DNA of 50,059 nucleotides from JBBRSL01 sp038245435 (GCA_038245435.1 JBBRSL010000003.1:1-50059), one strand, 5' to 3'; shown: positions 33,360 to 43,124, counted from the first letter of the stretch. Notes: generated by a model not told the origin, from the sequence alone. Numbers and translations: made by a program.

Positions 33360-33391
33360 AAAAAACGCGCTCATCAGGAGCGCGTTTTTTA
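33360..33391. terminator. Bidirectional terminator
   Basis: A-run, CGCGCTC (33366-33372), loop, GAGCGCG and T-run: a perfect 7-bp GC-rich core flanked by AAAAA and TTTTTT. It serves the minus-strand gene ending at 33407 and probably also the plus strand. Confidence 0.9.
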
Positions 33392-33406
33392 GATACCTCA
33401 AGTTAT

Positions 33407-34249
33407 TTATACTTTGTCGGTACTGGTACTTGGGAACGCAGCTTTGAGCTCAGTTCGAGCTGCTTCGACAGTGGCTTTGAACGTTTCATTTGCTTTTTTG
33501 TTGGCATCGTTACGAGTTTTCTTAAGGGTTTCAAGTTGAGACTTGATAGTGCCCTGATCTTGAGTTCGTTGACCCTTGAAACTTTCGCGAGCTGCTTTAA
33601 GTGCAGCATTGAGTGCCGTCTTGATTGAATCAGCCGATGCACCACTTGCGCAACTTGCTTTTGCAGTGCTAATTGCTGCTGCAACAGCTGTCTGGAACGC
33701 AGCTACATCACCACCGCTATTGTTTTTTTGGCTGGCTAGTAAAGCATCAACTGCTTTGAAATACGTGACAAAGTTGGCATCATGTGCGACTTGTCGAACA
33801 GTGACAGCATCAAGTACTGCTTGCTTGTATTTTGCAACGGCAGCTTTTTGAGTATCAGTTGTTGCTGCTGTATCAAGTTTTACGAAGTTTTCGTCACGCT
33901 TTTTAGCAGCTTCGGCACGGGCAGCCGTAACTTTAGCGAGCCATTCGGTGCGTTTTGTTTGAATATTGCTGGCACGTTTTTGCCATTCTGCGTTAGAGCT
34001 ACCACCTCTTTTTGATACTTCACCAGTAGTTTTAGAAACGACAGTATCGATGTTTTTGCATAAGACAGCAGATTGGATGCCGCTAGAACCAGACCCTGAG
34101 CCCGAATTTGAAGATACTTCGCTTGATTTAGGTGCTTCAGGCGTTGTATTGTCAGCACCTTGTCGCGCATATACTGGTACGGCTACAAGAACAGATGCGG
34201 TAAACACTGACAGGCTTACGCCTGATATAAATTTAGAGATTGTTTTCAT
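33407..34249 (-). CDS. Exported coiled-coil protein, 280 aa
   Basis: A 280-residue protein with a signal peptide (about 1-28, ending VYARQ) or single anchor and a Ser/Gly-rich spacer, then predominantly Ala/Lys/Glu-rich helices (about 75-275) with TKRTEWLAKVTAARAEA-type heptads. Cysteines occur near the spacer (VLCKN) and the middle (KASCASG). No family is recognised. Its start codon (ATG 34249) overlaps the end of the pilin-like gene by 17 nt, so the two form a coupled pair. A terminator follows. Confidence 0.75.
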   Translation of the reverse strand: MKTISKFISGVSLSVFTASVLVAVPVYARQGADNTTPEAPKSSEVSSNSGSGSGSSGIQSAVLCKNIDTVVSKTTGEVSKRGGSSNAEWQKRASNIQTKRTEWLAKVTAARAEAAKKRDENFVKLDTAATTDTQKAAVAKYKQAVLDAVTVRQVAHDANFVTYFKAVDALLASQKNNSGGDVAAFQTAVAAAISTAKASCASGASADSIKTALNAALKAARESFKGQRTQDQGTIKSQLETLKKTRNDANKKANETFKATVEAARTELKAAFPSTSTDKV

Positions 34250-34559
34250 TGAAGCTGTCTCCTACTGTTGCGCTAGCGCTAACTGCGCTGTCTATTTCTT
34301 TTTCTACGCTTGCTGCGCCATCATCATCGGCCGCAGTTTCAACATCTATTGATTGAGAAAGACTTTGTTCTACTGCAGCGGTTGGTGCTTTGGCAGTTTC
34401 AAGGGGCTTTTTGGTCTCGACGCTACTTTGACTAGCCGATTGCTGGGTTGACTTATTTTTGGATACGACCCAAAAGCCTACTCCGCCCAAAAGCGCGAGC
34501 ACAACAACAATCAGCACTGCTTCGATGATAGCGAAGCCGCTCTGAGTTTGTTTCCGCAT
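34233..34559 (-). CDS. Type IV pilin/pseudopilin-like small protein
   Basis: A 108-residue protein. The N-terminus RKQTQSGFAIIEAVLIVVV has a short leader ending in Gly-Phe and a Glu at mature position 5, the prepilin peptidase motif, followed by a ~20-residue hydrophobic helix ending at about 30. The C-terminal part is a Thr/Ala/Ser-rich disordered stretch rather than a folded pilin head. It is probably processed by prepilin peptidase, not identified in this window. It is coupled with the coiled-coil exported gene. Confidence 0.75.
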   Translation of the reverse strand: MRKQTQSGFAIIEAVLIVVVLALLGGVGFWVVSKNKSTQQSASQSSVETKKPLETAKAPTAAVEQSLSQSIDVETAADDDGAASVEKEIDSAVSASATVGDSFNENNL

Positions 34560-34624
34560 ATATTTCTCCTTTTAAATTTTGCTTTTGCAAAAAAGCTTAT
34601 GCTCATAATACCATTTTTTGAATA

Positions 34625-35371
34625 TTACAACAGTTTTTTACGCTGTATGGCACCCTGTACTGCTGATGCTACCGCACCACTTGAATTTATGGCCCAATGG
34701 ACGAGCCAGGTTGTTAAAATGGTGCCTGAAACAATCCGTAGCCAGTTAAAAAACATGCCAGCCGTAAAGGTGACGAGCACAATCCCTAAAACCGAGCCTT
34801 TTGCATGAAGACTTTTCGAGCGCAGTCGCTCCTGAACAGCCGTATTACTTTCGATGCTATTAATTGATGGAGCTATGTGCCAAAGGCCGAACACTGTGGC
34901 CGCGATCAGGCTTGCAGTAAGTGGCGAGTAACTCTGTAATAAAATGCCCAGCAAAACACCGCGAAATAGAATTTCTTCTACAAGCGCCGTACCAAGCGGG
35001 ATACGAAAACCTGCCTCAAAAAAAACAGACCTAACGCGTGCATTGGCGAACGATTCGCCTAAGAAAATATGTTTTAAGAAAGGCAAAAACGACACTGCGA
35101 ACGTTGCTACAAATATTGCTCCGGTTGCGAGAGCCGAAATAATAACAACGTTCTTAACACCATCGAGTGTGAGGCCCATTTGAGGGAGGCTGAGCCCTAA
35201 AAATAGCCCAAACCCAACCGTAACAAGCACTGCAAGTAAATTGGAGCTTATGTGTGCTTTGCGTGGAATAAAGCGGGCAAGAACTGTACCGTATAACAGT
35301 ATTACAAGAATTAGGACGGCATCAACAATAATCGTTTGGTTTTCGGTAGCAAGGTTAAGCGCAAAAGCCAT
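34625..35371 (-). CDS. CPBP-family intramembrane glutamic protease
   Basis: A 248-residue membrane protein with about seven hydrophobic segments. The catalytic core is visible: ALVEEILFRGVLLGILL contains the conserved EExxxR, and ATVFGLWHIAP carries the second-motif His. This is a CAAX/CPBP (Abi) enzyme that cleaves substrates within the membrane. Substrates are unknown. Positioned next to the surface-protein genes it might process anchored proteins, which is inference only. It starts at ATG 35371. Confidence 0.88.
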   Translation of the reverse strand: MAFALNLATENQTIIVDAVLILVILLYGTVLARFIPRKAHISSNLLAVLVTVGFGLFLGLSLPQMGLTLDGVKNVVIISALATGAIFVATFAVSFLPFLKHIFLGESFANARVRSVFFEAGFRIPLGTALVEEILFRGVLLGILLQSYSPLTASLIAATVFGLWHIAPSINSIESNTAVQERLRSKSLHAKGSVLGIVLVTFTAGMFFNWLRIVSGTILTTWLVHWAINSSGAVASAVQGAIQRKKLL

Positions 35372-35415
35372 AATATTACTAGTATAGCTGCATTGGCGCG
35401 AAAAGGACTGTTGAA

Positions 35416-37320
35416 TTAACCCTGTGTTTTGCCGCGTTCGACATCAGATGCTCGAAGTGCAGCATTAATGGCAGTCATCTGTTTTTCGGTAATCTTAAAG
35501 CCGTATACTGCCCGAACAAAATCTGCAATATCGGCACGGTAGTCGTGACCAACCGCCACAAACTGACCCGGGATTGGCTTGAGTGCATTTTTCATGTCGA
35601 CCATGGTCTGGATAAACGTGAGTGGCGTTCGATAGTGATTGCTCTTTGGGATTGTAGGTGCACGTTCTACGCCATGCTTTAACCAAGGCGGTGATTGTAC
35701 GAGTAAGCTTATGCCAAACTTAGGTATTGGGTCATCATCGTGCGTACAAAGCACGAAGCGAAGTTTCTTTTTTGCACTTGGTGACAACTTCTCATACTGC
35801 CCAAAATCATTAAACTCAGCCACCTGTCCTTTAATAGTGTCATAGCGTTCTTGCTGAAGAACTTGTTTTGCCCATTGGCTACCGGCTGGTGTACCAATCC
35901 AAAATGCCCTATCAATGTTATAGGCGTCCATAATGTCCGTTCCGCCACCAGCGAATGCTTCTTGGCTCGTCCAGGCGCCGAGGCTTTCACCGAATAGTAC
36001 AATTCGGGGTCGCTTTTTGAGGGGCATTTTTTTAAGTTCACGGTTAATGCCCATTACGAGCATTCGTAAATGATCACGGCCTTCAGGCACGCGGTCAAGC
36101 GACATTGGCGATGGTCGTTTTGAGTATTGTAGCGCGACGCTGGCACAGTTACCGCCTGACATATATTCGACTGATTCGCTAAAGACGTAATTTACATAGC
36201 CAGTACCAGTTGGTGATACAACTACGATAGTTTCACGCTCGAAAGCACCAGTTCGTTTAAGCTCATCAATAGCAAGCGTAACTCGTTCGACTTCTGTAGG
36301 TGCGCTATCAAGCCCAATAAATACACGGATAGGTTCGAAGGTTTTTGCAGGTGTAGTTTGCATGACTTGACTGATTTTTACTTTTGGCACTCGCCCGTCA
36401 ATATGTCGACGACCCTGAAGTGTAAGTGTCGACCAGTCTACGTTGCTTTCGCTGCTCCCACTAACGTATGGTGTGCTTGGTACATCACTAAAGTTTTCTT
36501 CGAGTTTATCGGCACCGTTTTCGATCCTTTTATAGAGTTGATGGACGGTAGCGTACAGGCCAAGCCCGATTGCGCCAAGGGAAACTGCACGACCAATTGG
36601 TAGCCATGAATTTTTAAGATAAGGTGCTTTTTCATCAACAAAATCATCAACCACTTGCGCAGTTTTTCGTTCAGCGAATGACACGAGGCCAAGAACGCTC
36701 GCAACTGCAATGCCAATTCCTACAGATTTAATTGGGCTGATCTCATCTTTTACTTCTGCCTCTACAACATCGTTGCGATATTTGAAGTGGTCACGCGTGA
36801 TAGTCATAAGTGCTCCAACGGGCACTACGAGTGGCAATAAGAATCGTCGTCGTTTGATTGCGTCGCGCTCATTAGCCGTACCAGCTGCAGCAATAACTGT
36901 CTTTTCGAGACTACCAGCAATGAGCCCGGCAGCTGCCACATTAGTAAGCCAGTATCCGGTTGTGCGTGCGGTCGCGCGAGTCAGTTTTTCTTCTTCTTTT
37001 TGTACAAAGAGTTTCTGCGCGCCAACGCCTACGCCGAGTGCGACAGCCGAAGCAATAATTGATAAATCATCTTGCTTTAGCGGAATATTTTTTGCGCTTG
37101 TAACTTTTTGAACGTTATTTGCAGCCTTATCGATAACACTTTGCATGGCTGTGCCGATTGCGAATGCCATAATCATATTGAGGCCAGTTACGATGCCTTG
37201 GTCAGTTGTTTCGCGGGGTAGGAGTGATTTTTGAAAACTGCGCGGTACTGCAGCTGATGCTAGCATGAAACCAACTTCGGATGAACGGCCAGATTCGCGT
37301 GTCTGTAACTCTTGACTCAT
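35416..37320 (-). CDS. Abhydrolase_9-type alpha/beta-hydrolase with N-terminal membrane domain
   Basis: A 634-residue protein. Residues ~40-280 are hydrophobic segments alternating with charged loops; this matches the Abhydrolase_9_N membrane domain. Residues ~300-610 match Abhydrolase_9: the nucleophile elbow GESLGAW, preceded by IRVFIGLDSAPTEVERV and a SPTGTGYVNY segment, and a late WLKHGVERAPTIP stretch. Relatives are common in actinobacteria, which makes horizontal exchange with an actinobacterial host possible. The substrate is unknown. It starts at ATG 37320. Confidence 0.83.
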   Translation of the reverse strand: MSQELQTRESGRSSEVGFMLASAAVPRSFQKSLLPRETTDQGIVTGLNMIMAFAIGTAMQSVIDKAANNVQKVTSAKNIPLKQDDLSIIASAVALGVGVGAQKLFVQKEEEKLTRATARTTGYWLTNVAAAGLIAGSLEKTVIAAAGTANERDAIKRRRFLLPLVVPVGALMTITRDHFKYRNDVVEAEVKDEISPIKSVGIGIAVASVLGLVSFAERKTAQVVDDFVDEKAPYLKNSWLPIGRAVSLGAIGLGLYATVHQLYKRIENGADKLEENFSDVPSTPYVSGSSESNVDWSTLTLQGRRHIDGRVPKVKISQVMQTTPAKTFEPIRVFIGLDSAPTEVERVTLAIDELKRTGAFERETIVVVSPTGTGYVNYVFSESVEYMSGGNCASVALQYSKRPSPMSLDRVPEGRDHLRMLVMGINRELKKMPLKKRPRIVLFGESLGAWTSQEAFAGGGTDIMDAYNIDRAFWIGTPAGSQWAKQVLQQERYDTIKGQVAEFNDFGQYEKLSPSAKKKLRFVLCTHDDDPIPKFGISLLVQSPPWLKHGVERAPTIPKSNHYRTPLTFIQTMVDMKNALKPIPGQFVAVGHDYRADIADFVRAVYGFKITEKQMTAINAALRASDVERGKTQG

Positions 37321-37372
37321 AAGGGGTACCTATTTAACGTACAATACCATAAATGAGGCTTACTTACAATAG

Positions 37373-39184
37373 TTACCAGCCGCCGCCTCCACCGCCACCG
37401 CCGCCTCCACCTGAGCTACCACCACTAAAGCCACTGCTACCACTGCTTGCGGGTGGTGAAAAACTGGTATTTGCCGCAGAGTTAAGGCCACTCAAGCCAC
37501 CGAGTAAATAGCCAGTGCTAAAGTTGTTTATGGTACCACCGTACCAAGCTGGTGGCGCACTGTAGATATCTTTGAATTGGTTTCCCCAATCTTTTTCGAG
37601 CCCAAAGAGCATGGCGTAAGGAAGAAGTAATTCGAATAATTTTACTTTTTGAGCAGGGTCATTTGGATCTAACGATGTACGTTCGGCAGTGTTCAACCCT
37701 TGGTGAAAAGCAATCCGGTCTATTTCTGCCGTTTGTATGTAAAGCTTCAGCCCGAGCAGATAATCGTGCAGTGTAAGGCCCTTGAGGGTTCGAGCTGGCA
37801 TATAGCGAGAAACAATGAGCAAGATGACCCCGCTAATTGTGAGGGCTACTCCCCAGGCTATACCAATTATCCCACCAAAGAAGAATCCACCAAAACCGAC
37901 AACAAAACAACCAATCCCAATACTTATATATGTTCCGATAGCCTTTTTAGGGTCACTTACGAAGTAAGCATCAGATACTGACTGCTCGCCTACAGTCTTC
38001 CAAAGGAGCGCAGTTTCAGCCGAGAGTTTGTTCTTTAGAGAGTCAAGCGATACAACAGTGCCAACTGTTGAAGCTGGTCCAAATATCATGGTCGCAACTT
38101 GGTTTTCATCTTGAGCAAGATCATCAAAGGCTTTTAGCTGTTCAAGGCTAAACACATGGCTCTTGCCTATGAGCTTATCTTTTTCTGTATCGAGTATTCG
38201 AACATACCCACGAATTGCTAAATTGATTATTTGTGCGGTGATTGCAACTGGGCGGCCATTTTCATGTAAAACGTATTCATGCATGAGTAAACTTGACTCT
38301 TTCGGTGGTTGATACTCAGGTACGATTGTGCCTCTCCCTTTTGGATCGCGACCGTATTTTTGCCACTGCCTCGTAGCCAAAAAAAGTGCAGTTAGCACGA
38401 TACCGGTACCCATAACTCCTGCAAAAATAGGCTGAATTCGAGCCCAAGTGGAAGGCTTAAATACTGCGAAGGTGCCTTGCTTAAAGGCAATAGCAAAACT
38501 TAAGTTTTCACCTGCATTGAACACTGGTTTAGCAGTTACGATGAAGCTTGTTGAACCGTTTACGTTGATGATTTTATCTATAGTGCAGTCGTGGGCTACA
38601 CTGCCAGCCGTACCGGTAAAGCAAACAGGAGCTTTACTATCATCAAGGCTGTTTGCAAGCTCAGGTGAAAGCTTGAGGCTGGCATGGACAACCTGCATAG
38701 TTTGCTGCCACTGTGTACCATTCACATTCCAAAATAATTCATCATAACCGTTTGAACTTCTCGTTACGTTTTTGGAGGAGTACCCGATATGATAATTTTG
38801 CGTGCCGTGCACGTATATGCCAGCATCGCCAATTTTTAATACACGGTTGCCATTCTGATCTGATGTAGCGTAGCTCCGGTTGCTTGTAGCCGGTGTCATT
38901 GGACCAAACGCATTGTCTACAGTCGATACCAAAAGGCTTATCGAGTGCCCATTGTAGGATAATGGCAAGGCCCGCAGTATGCCATGATTTTGGTCGATGT
39001 CTGGAAACTGAGCCTGTATATATTCATTTGTTGAGAGTACAGAAACGTTTTTGCTATCTTTAGACAACGTATACTGAGCATCAAAAAAATTTATACCGAA
39101 ATCTTGTGTATTTTGAGCCGATGCAGGGGCGCTTGCTGCAAGCGTTAGCAAGACGAGTACGGTAACAAATAATGCACTTTTCAT
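37373..39184 (-). CDS. DUF2207 membrane protein with Gly-rich tail
   Basis: A 603-residue protein. A signal peptide (about 1-23) precedes an extracellular beta-rich domain (about 25-225), a membrane helix (about 245-265), a cytoplasmic domain, two more membrane helices (about 420-460) and a conserved DUF2207-like helical segment (LTLHDYLLGLKLYIQTAE). It ends in a Gly/Ser tail of about 20 residues (SSGG followed by a run of Gly and a terminal W), a classic DUF2207 end. Function unknown. It starts at ATG 39184. Confidence 0.85.
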   Translation of the reverse strand: MKSALFVTVLVLLTLAASAPASAQNTQDFGINFFDAQYTLSKDSKNVSVLSTNEYIQAQFPDIDQNHGILRALPLSYNGHSISLLVSTVDNAFGPMTPATSNRSYATSDQNGNRVLKIGDAGIYVHGTQNYHIGYSSKNVTRSSNGYDELFWNVNGTQWQQTMQVVHASLKLSPELANSLDDSKAPVCFTGTAGSVAHDCTIDKIINVNGSTSFIVTAKPVFNAGENLSFAIAFKQGTFAVFKPSTWARIQPIFAGVMGTGIVLTALFLATRQWQKYGRDPKGRGTIVPEYQPPKESSLLMHEYVLHENGRPVAITAQIINLAIRGYVRILDTEKDKLIGKSHVFSLEQLKAFDDLAQDENQVATMIFGPASTVGTVVSLDSLKNKLSAETALLWKTVGEQSVSDAYFVSDPKKAIGTYISIGIGCFVVGFGGFFFGGIIGIAWGVALTISGVILLIVSRYMPARTLKGLTLHDYLLGLKLYIQTAEIDRIAFHQGLNTAERTSLDPNDPAQKVKLFELLLPYAMLFGLEKDWGNQFKDIYSAPPAWYGGTINNFSTGYLLGGLSGLNSAANTSFSPPASSGSSGFSGGSSGGGGGGGGGGGW

Positions 39185-39303
39185 ATCTGCAACTATAGCA
39201 CTTTAAGCGTAAAGCATAACAGCTTTTAAAATATTCTTGCAGTTACATAATTGAGGGCGTACTATTTGATGGTGTGCTTTAATTAGCGCCGCAAAAAAAG
39301 AAA

Positions 39304-39333
39304 AAACGACTCTCGTGAAAACGAGGGTCGTTT
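39304..39333. terminator. Bidirectional terminator with GAAA loop
   Basis: AAACGACTCTCGT (39304-39316), loop GAAA, ACGAGGGTCGTTT (39321-39333), flanked by an A-run and a later T-run. The GAAA loop closing a CGT/ACG stem is a stable GNRA tetraloop. The 3' arm overlaps the reductase stop codon. Confidence 0.85.
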
Positions 39334-40072
39334 ACTTTTTTGAAACTTCAGTTGTCGGAGCGCCGTGAGGTCTGAGGCCTATGAATGTATCGCTTTTAAT
39401 ATTCTTACGACTCACACCGAGGCCTGTTAGGGTGCGTCGGTAGCTTTTAATCATTCGTGAAGAGCCTGATAAAAAGAACGTTGTTTCGAGTATTTCTTGA
39501 TCGAGAAGTTCTTCTATAGTGCTGCCCATAAGCCTATCGGGATAGTAGATGTATTTTATTTTTAAATTGGGCATTTTAGCATTGAGCTCACTTAGCTCAT
39601 CTCTAAAAAAATGATTATCTTTATTGCCTGCAAAAAAAACGGTTACTTTGTTTTTTACAGTATGCTCTGACATGTCTTTAAGTATTGAGCGAAATGGTGT
39701 TATGCCTATGCCTGTAGCTAAGAAAGCATATTTTGTCTCACTTGTAGGGTCCACCACTAAACGTCCAATCGGGCCGCGTAAGCTTAGGGTGTCACCTTTC
39801 TTGAGTTTTTTTAGCGTATCTTTAAATTCGCTCGGTGATTCATTGATTCGGGTAGTAATTGTGATAAATTTTTCGCTTGGGGCTGATGATAACGAAAATG
39901 CCCTGCGCACTCTTTTGCCGTCAGGTGTCTTTATAAATAAAATGACGTGTTGGCCCGCTTTCCACTCAAGTTGCTTGTGAAGGCTAAAATTAAACGACCA
40001 TACGCCTGGCGCGATTTGTTTTTTATTTGCAAAGCTAATAGGTGTAGCGATTACAATTTTCTTGAGTTGCAT
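39332..40072 (-). CDS. Ferredoxin-reductase-like FAD oxidoreductase
   Basis: A 246-residue FNR-superfamily protein. The FAD domain has RRAFSLSSAPSE (RxYS-like, with F instead of Y) and the NAD(P) domain has LATGIGITPFRSIL, then FLSGSSRMIKSYRR, and it ends in IKSDTFIGLRPH. It has no iron-sulfur cluster and no ferredoxin domain, so a partner must supply or accept electrons. It starts at ATG 40072. Confidence 0.87.
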   Translation of the reverse strand: MQLKKIVIATPISFANKKQIAPGVWSFNFSLHKQLEWKAGQHVILFIKTPDGKRVRRAFSLSSAPSEKFITITTRINESPSEFKDTLKKLKKGDTLSLRGPIGRLVVDPTSETKYAFLATGIGITPFRSILKDMSEHTVKNKVTVFFAGNKDNHFFRDELSELNAKMPNLKIKYIYYPDRLMGSTIEELLDQEILETTFFLSGSSRMIKSYRRTLTGLGVSRKNIKSDTFIGLRPHGAPTTEVSKK

Positions 40073-40106
40073 ACAGCGTCTATTCTACACCGTGATACAA
40101 GGGCTG

Positions 40107-41144
40107 TCATGTTGACAACTTTTTTGCGGGCTTTTTAGAGGCAAATATACTAGACGTAATGATGAGGATTCCTAGGAGTCCGGCGACTGCTTCGGGTATA
40201 TGTACTAAAGATTCAAGGAGTAGTATGAAAGCAAGAATACTGACCGTATAAAAAGCGCCATGTTCGATGTAGCGATATGTTTTAAGGGTTCCGCGTCGGA
40301 CCATAAATATCGTAAGAGAACGAACCCAAATAGCACCAATTCCGAGCCCTGCGGCGATTAAAATTACTTGGTTTGTTACGGCGAAAGCCCCTATCACTCC
40401 ATCGAGGCTAAAGCTGGCGTCTAGGATCTCAAGGTAAAGAAAACTACTAAACGCAACAAGCCCTGTCTGGACTTTTATATTTTTCTTTTGTTTTTGCGTT
40501 TTACTGAATATTTCTGATAGTACGTGCACGAAAACGTACAGCCCGATACCTACAAAGCCCGCTATAAGAGTCTCGTTAGGGTGTTTATTGGCCGGCAATA
40601 ACGCAAGCCCAGCAATGGTGCAACTTGTAATTAAAAACGGCACCCAGGTAAAGCCCAGTCGCTGCATAGGTTCTTCGATGTAGCCAAACCAATGCACACC
40701 GCGTCGCTTATCGAAAAAAAAGCTTGTTGCTAGCATCATTAAGAATGCTCCGCCGAAAGAGGTTATCGTAGGGGCCGCAGTAGTGAGTTTTTCAGAATAT
40801 ACTTCTGGTTCATTAAGAGCGAGATTAAGTACCTCATTCCAGGGAATATTGGCTGTAAAAGCCACAATAGCTATCGGGAAAACAATGCGCATTCCAAAAA
40901 TTGCAATTACAATACCTACAGTTAAAAACATGTTTTGCCAAAAACGACTTAAATGCTGCAGAATTTTAGCGTTGATTATTGCATTTTCAAAACTAAAGGT
41001 AATTTCGATGATTACCAGAATAAGCGTAATGAATAGTGCGCTGACACCTAGATTGAATAAGACGGTTAGGATAATTGCGATGCTTGCAATAACTGAAAAC
41101 GCAAATATGCGCAGTGGTGACTTAGGGTGAAGGGGTGAATACAT
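40107..41144 (-). CDS. DUF475 (TerC-like) integral membrane protein
   Basis: A 345-residue protein with about nine hydrophobic segments. It shows the DUF475 motifs: EITFSFENAIINAKIL in the first third and YLEILDASFSLDGVIGAFAVT in the last third, with acidic residues inside the membrane as in TerC-family metal transporters. The exact substrate is unknown. It lies 26 bp downstream of the response regulator and may be part of the same transcript. Confidence 0.88.
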   Translation of the reverse strand: MYSPLHPKSPLRIFAFSVIASIAIILTVLFNLGVSALFITLILVIIEITFSFENAIINAKILQHLSRFWQNMFLTVGIVIAIFGMRIVFPIAIVAFTANIPWNEVLNLALNEPEVYSEKLTTAAPTITSFGGAFLMMLATSFFFDKRRGVHWFGYIEEPMQRLGFTWVPFLITSCTIAGLALLPANKHPNETLIAGFVGIGLYVFVHVLSEIFSKTQKQKKNIKVQTGLVAFSSFLYLEILDASFSLDGVIGAFAVTNQVILIAAGLGIGAIWVRSLTIFMVRRGTLKTYRYIEHGAFYTVSILAFILLLESLVHIPEAVAGLLGILIITSSIFASKKPAKKLST

Positions 41145-41170
41145 TTGTGTTGAGCTTTGTTATTGAATAG

Positions 41171-41587
41171 TTACTCGAGATAACTATCGCTTGGCTGCTT
41201 GCCGTCAGCAATGTCATTAATAATCTGCACGAGCTGACGGGGGGTAAATTCTGCCTTTATCAAGTAGCCGTCCGCCTTACTTTCGATTTCTTCGCGGTCT
41301 GAATCTTCTTGATCAAGATTAGTCGTAATGATAATTTTTGATTTTAAGTCAGGAGACTCTTCTCGCAAGCGACGCAACACTTCAAAGCCGGTAATACCGG
41401 GAATCATAAGATCAAGCAGAATGATGTCATATTCATTGCTTTTTGCGGCGCGAAGGCCATCTTCGCCACTGAGCATCGTCGTGACATCATAGCCCACCTG
41501 ACGCAGTGCGCGCGCGTACAGTTCACTAATAAAATGTTCATCTTCGATGCATAATATTTTTCTACCGTTACTTTGTGCTTGTTCCAT
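41171..41587 (-). CDS. Single-domain response regulator
   Basis: A 138-residue CheY-like receiver: the acidic pocket is in LCIEDEHF, the phosphoacceptor Asp is in YDIILLDLMIPGITGFEVL, followed by ITTNLD and the conserved Lys in YLIKAEF. No output domain. It starts 2 nt after the stop of the histidine kinase gene and almost certainly forms a cognate pair with it. Confidence 0.92.
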   Translation of the reverse strand: MEQAQSNGRKILCIEDEHFISELYARALRQVGYDVTTMLSGEDGLRAAKSNEYDIILLDLMIPGITGFEVLRRLREESPDLKSKIIITTNLDQEDSDREEIESKADGYLIKAEFTPRQLVQIINDIADGKQPSDSYLE

Positions 41588-41589
41588 AA

Positions 41590-43122
41590 TTACCCCCTGT
41601 AATACGAATGATTTTTAATCCAACCGTGTGCCCCGCGCACAATTTCGCCATTATCTTCGGTTGTTATTTGGTTAGCGACATTTGCAAAAATTGGCAGTGT
41701 AAAGCCAAAGACACTACCCTCACCTTCTTTACTGCGGACCCATATCGTGCCTCCGTGGGCAGTAATAATCGATCGACTCAAGAACAGCCCGAGCCCGGTG
41801 CCACCGACACTGTTTTTACTTTGGTGGGCTCGGTAGAACTTGTCGAATACGTGGTCAATGAGCGCATCAGGGATGCCGACGCCTTTATCAGTGACAGTTG
41901 TTTCGATGAAACCGTCTTTGACATAGGTTTCAATAATAATATCTTCGTCAGTGTGTGTGTACTTTACGGCGTTATCAAGTAAGTTGTTGAGAACTTCGTA
42001 AATACTGACCTTATCCACTGCGACCGTCGGCATATCAGGAGCGGTTTTATAGACAAGTTTCTTGTTATGGACACTAGCACGGAGCTCCATGTCTCGACAG
42101 GCACCGGTGAGTACTTCTGGCCATTTTTCTTCTTTGAGGCGTACCACAAGTGCGTTCTCTTCGACTCGAGCAACGTTGAGGATATTGGCAACAAAAGCAG
42201 TGAGCTGCTGAGCACTGGCACTCATATTATGCATAAAAGTAGTTTGTTCAGGGTTAAGGCTTTGGCTTATTTCGTCTTCGAAGACTTCGATGTAGCCACG
42301 CATGATGGTGAGCGGTGTTCGAAGTTCATGAACTGCCAAAGCGACAAATGTCAGGTCATGATCATCGCGCTCGTAATGACGAGTTCTATCAAACAAGGCG
42401 AGCGTCGTTTCTATCCCGTTCGCATCATCTTTGCTAAAGTGTGATGCCATATCAAATTGTTTTCTACCACCGCCATCCATTGCGTGTCGAACCCGCTCCC
42501 AAACCTCTGTTGCCGTTACGCGGCTCTTGCTTGATTCGGCTAGCCACGACTCGAGTGTCACGCTGCTCACGAACGAAAGATTGAGTACGTCATAAATCGG
42601 CTTATTGAGCGTATTTTCAGCGGTTAATTCAAAATAATCGAGGGCCGACTGATTAATGAACGTAATTTCTTGGGCTTTGTTGAGCACAATAACAGGGATA
42701 GCGATGGTATGGGCGAGCGTTTCAAAAAAAGTATTTTTACCCTGTTTGGCATAGCTAGCCGATGTGCCAATCTCGCCTAAGTTATAAATGCTCGTGGCTA
42801 AACTTTGTAAAAATGCTCTGCTTGGAACACTTAACGAATTTGGGTCAGGCGGTTCGACATTTGATTCACTACGTGACACCAGTAAAATTGCTTTACTCAA
42901 GAAGTCAGTTGATTGCACGGCGTATCCAGCAACGAGTTTTCCGAAAATAACAGAAATACCGAGGCATAATGCGCCCACACTGAGTGCGAGTATTGTATCT
43001 CCAACAGGTAGTAGCTCCGTGCCGATAATCCAAAAAAGTACTGCGATAAAACCACTACTGAATGATAAGGCTGCAACTCGGAGCCAGATACTTTCTTTTA
43101 AGGGTATTAAAAATGGAATCAT
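41590..43122 (-). CDS. Membrane-bound sensor histidine kinase
   Basis: A 510-residue kinase with two N-terminal membrane segments (about 12-35 and 43-68) and no large extracellular loop. A PAS-like domain (about 140-250) precedes HisKA with the phospho-His in FVALAVHELRTPLTIMRGY and the HATPase domain (N-box EVLNNLLDNAVKYTH; DKGVGIPDALIDH; GGTGLGLFLSRSI). It lies 2 nt after DUF3048 and 2 nt before the response regulator. With the short loop, sensing may be intramembrane or cytoplasmic. Confidence 0.93.
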   Translation of the reverse strand: MIPFLIPLKESIWLRVAALSFSSGFIAVLFWIIGTELLPVGDTILALSVGALCLGISVIFGKLVAGYAVQSTDFLSKAILLVSRSESNVEPPDPNSLSVPSRAFLQSLATSIYNLGEIGTSASYAKQGKNTFFETLAHTIAIPVIVLNKAQEITFINQSALDYFELTAENTLNKPIYDVLNLSFVSSVTLESWLAESSKSRVTATEVWERVRHAMDGGGRKQFDMASHFSKDDANGIETTLALFDRTRHYERDDHDLTFVALAVHELRTPLTIMRGYIEVFEDEISQSLNPEQTTFMHNMSASAQQLTAFVANILNVARVEENALVVRLKEEKWPEVLTGACRDMELRASVHNKKLVYKTAPDMPTVAVDKVSIYEVLNNLLDNAVKYTHTDEDIIIETYVKDGFIETTVTDKGVGIPDALIDHVFDKFYRAHQSKNSVGGTGLGLFLSRSIITAHGGTIWVRSKEGEGSVFGFTLPIFANVANQITTEDNGEIVRGAHGWIKNHSYYRG

Positions 43123-43124
43123 AA

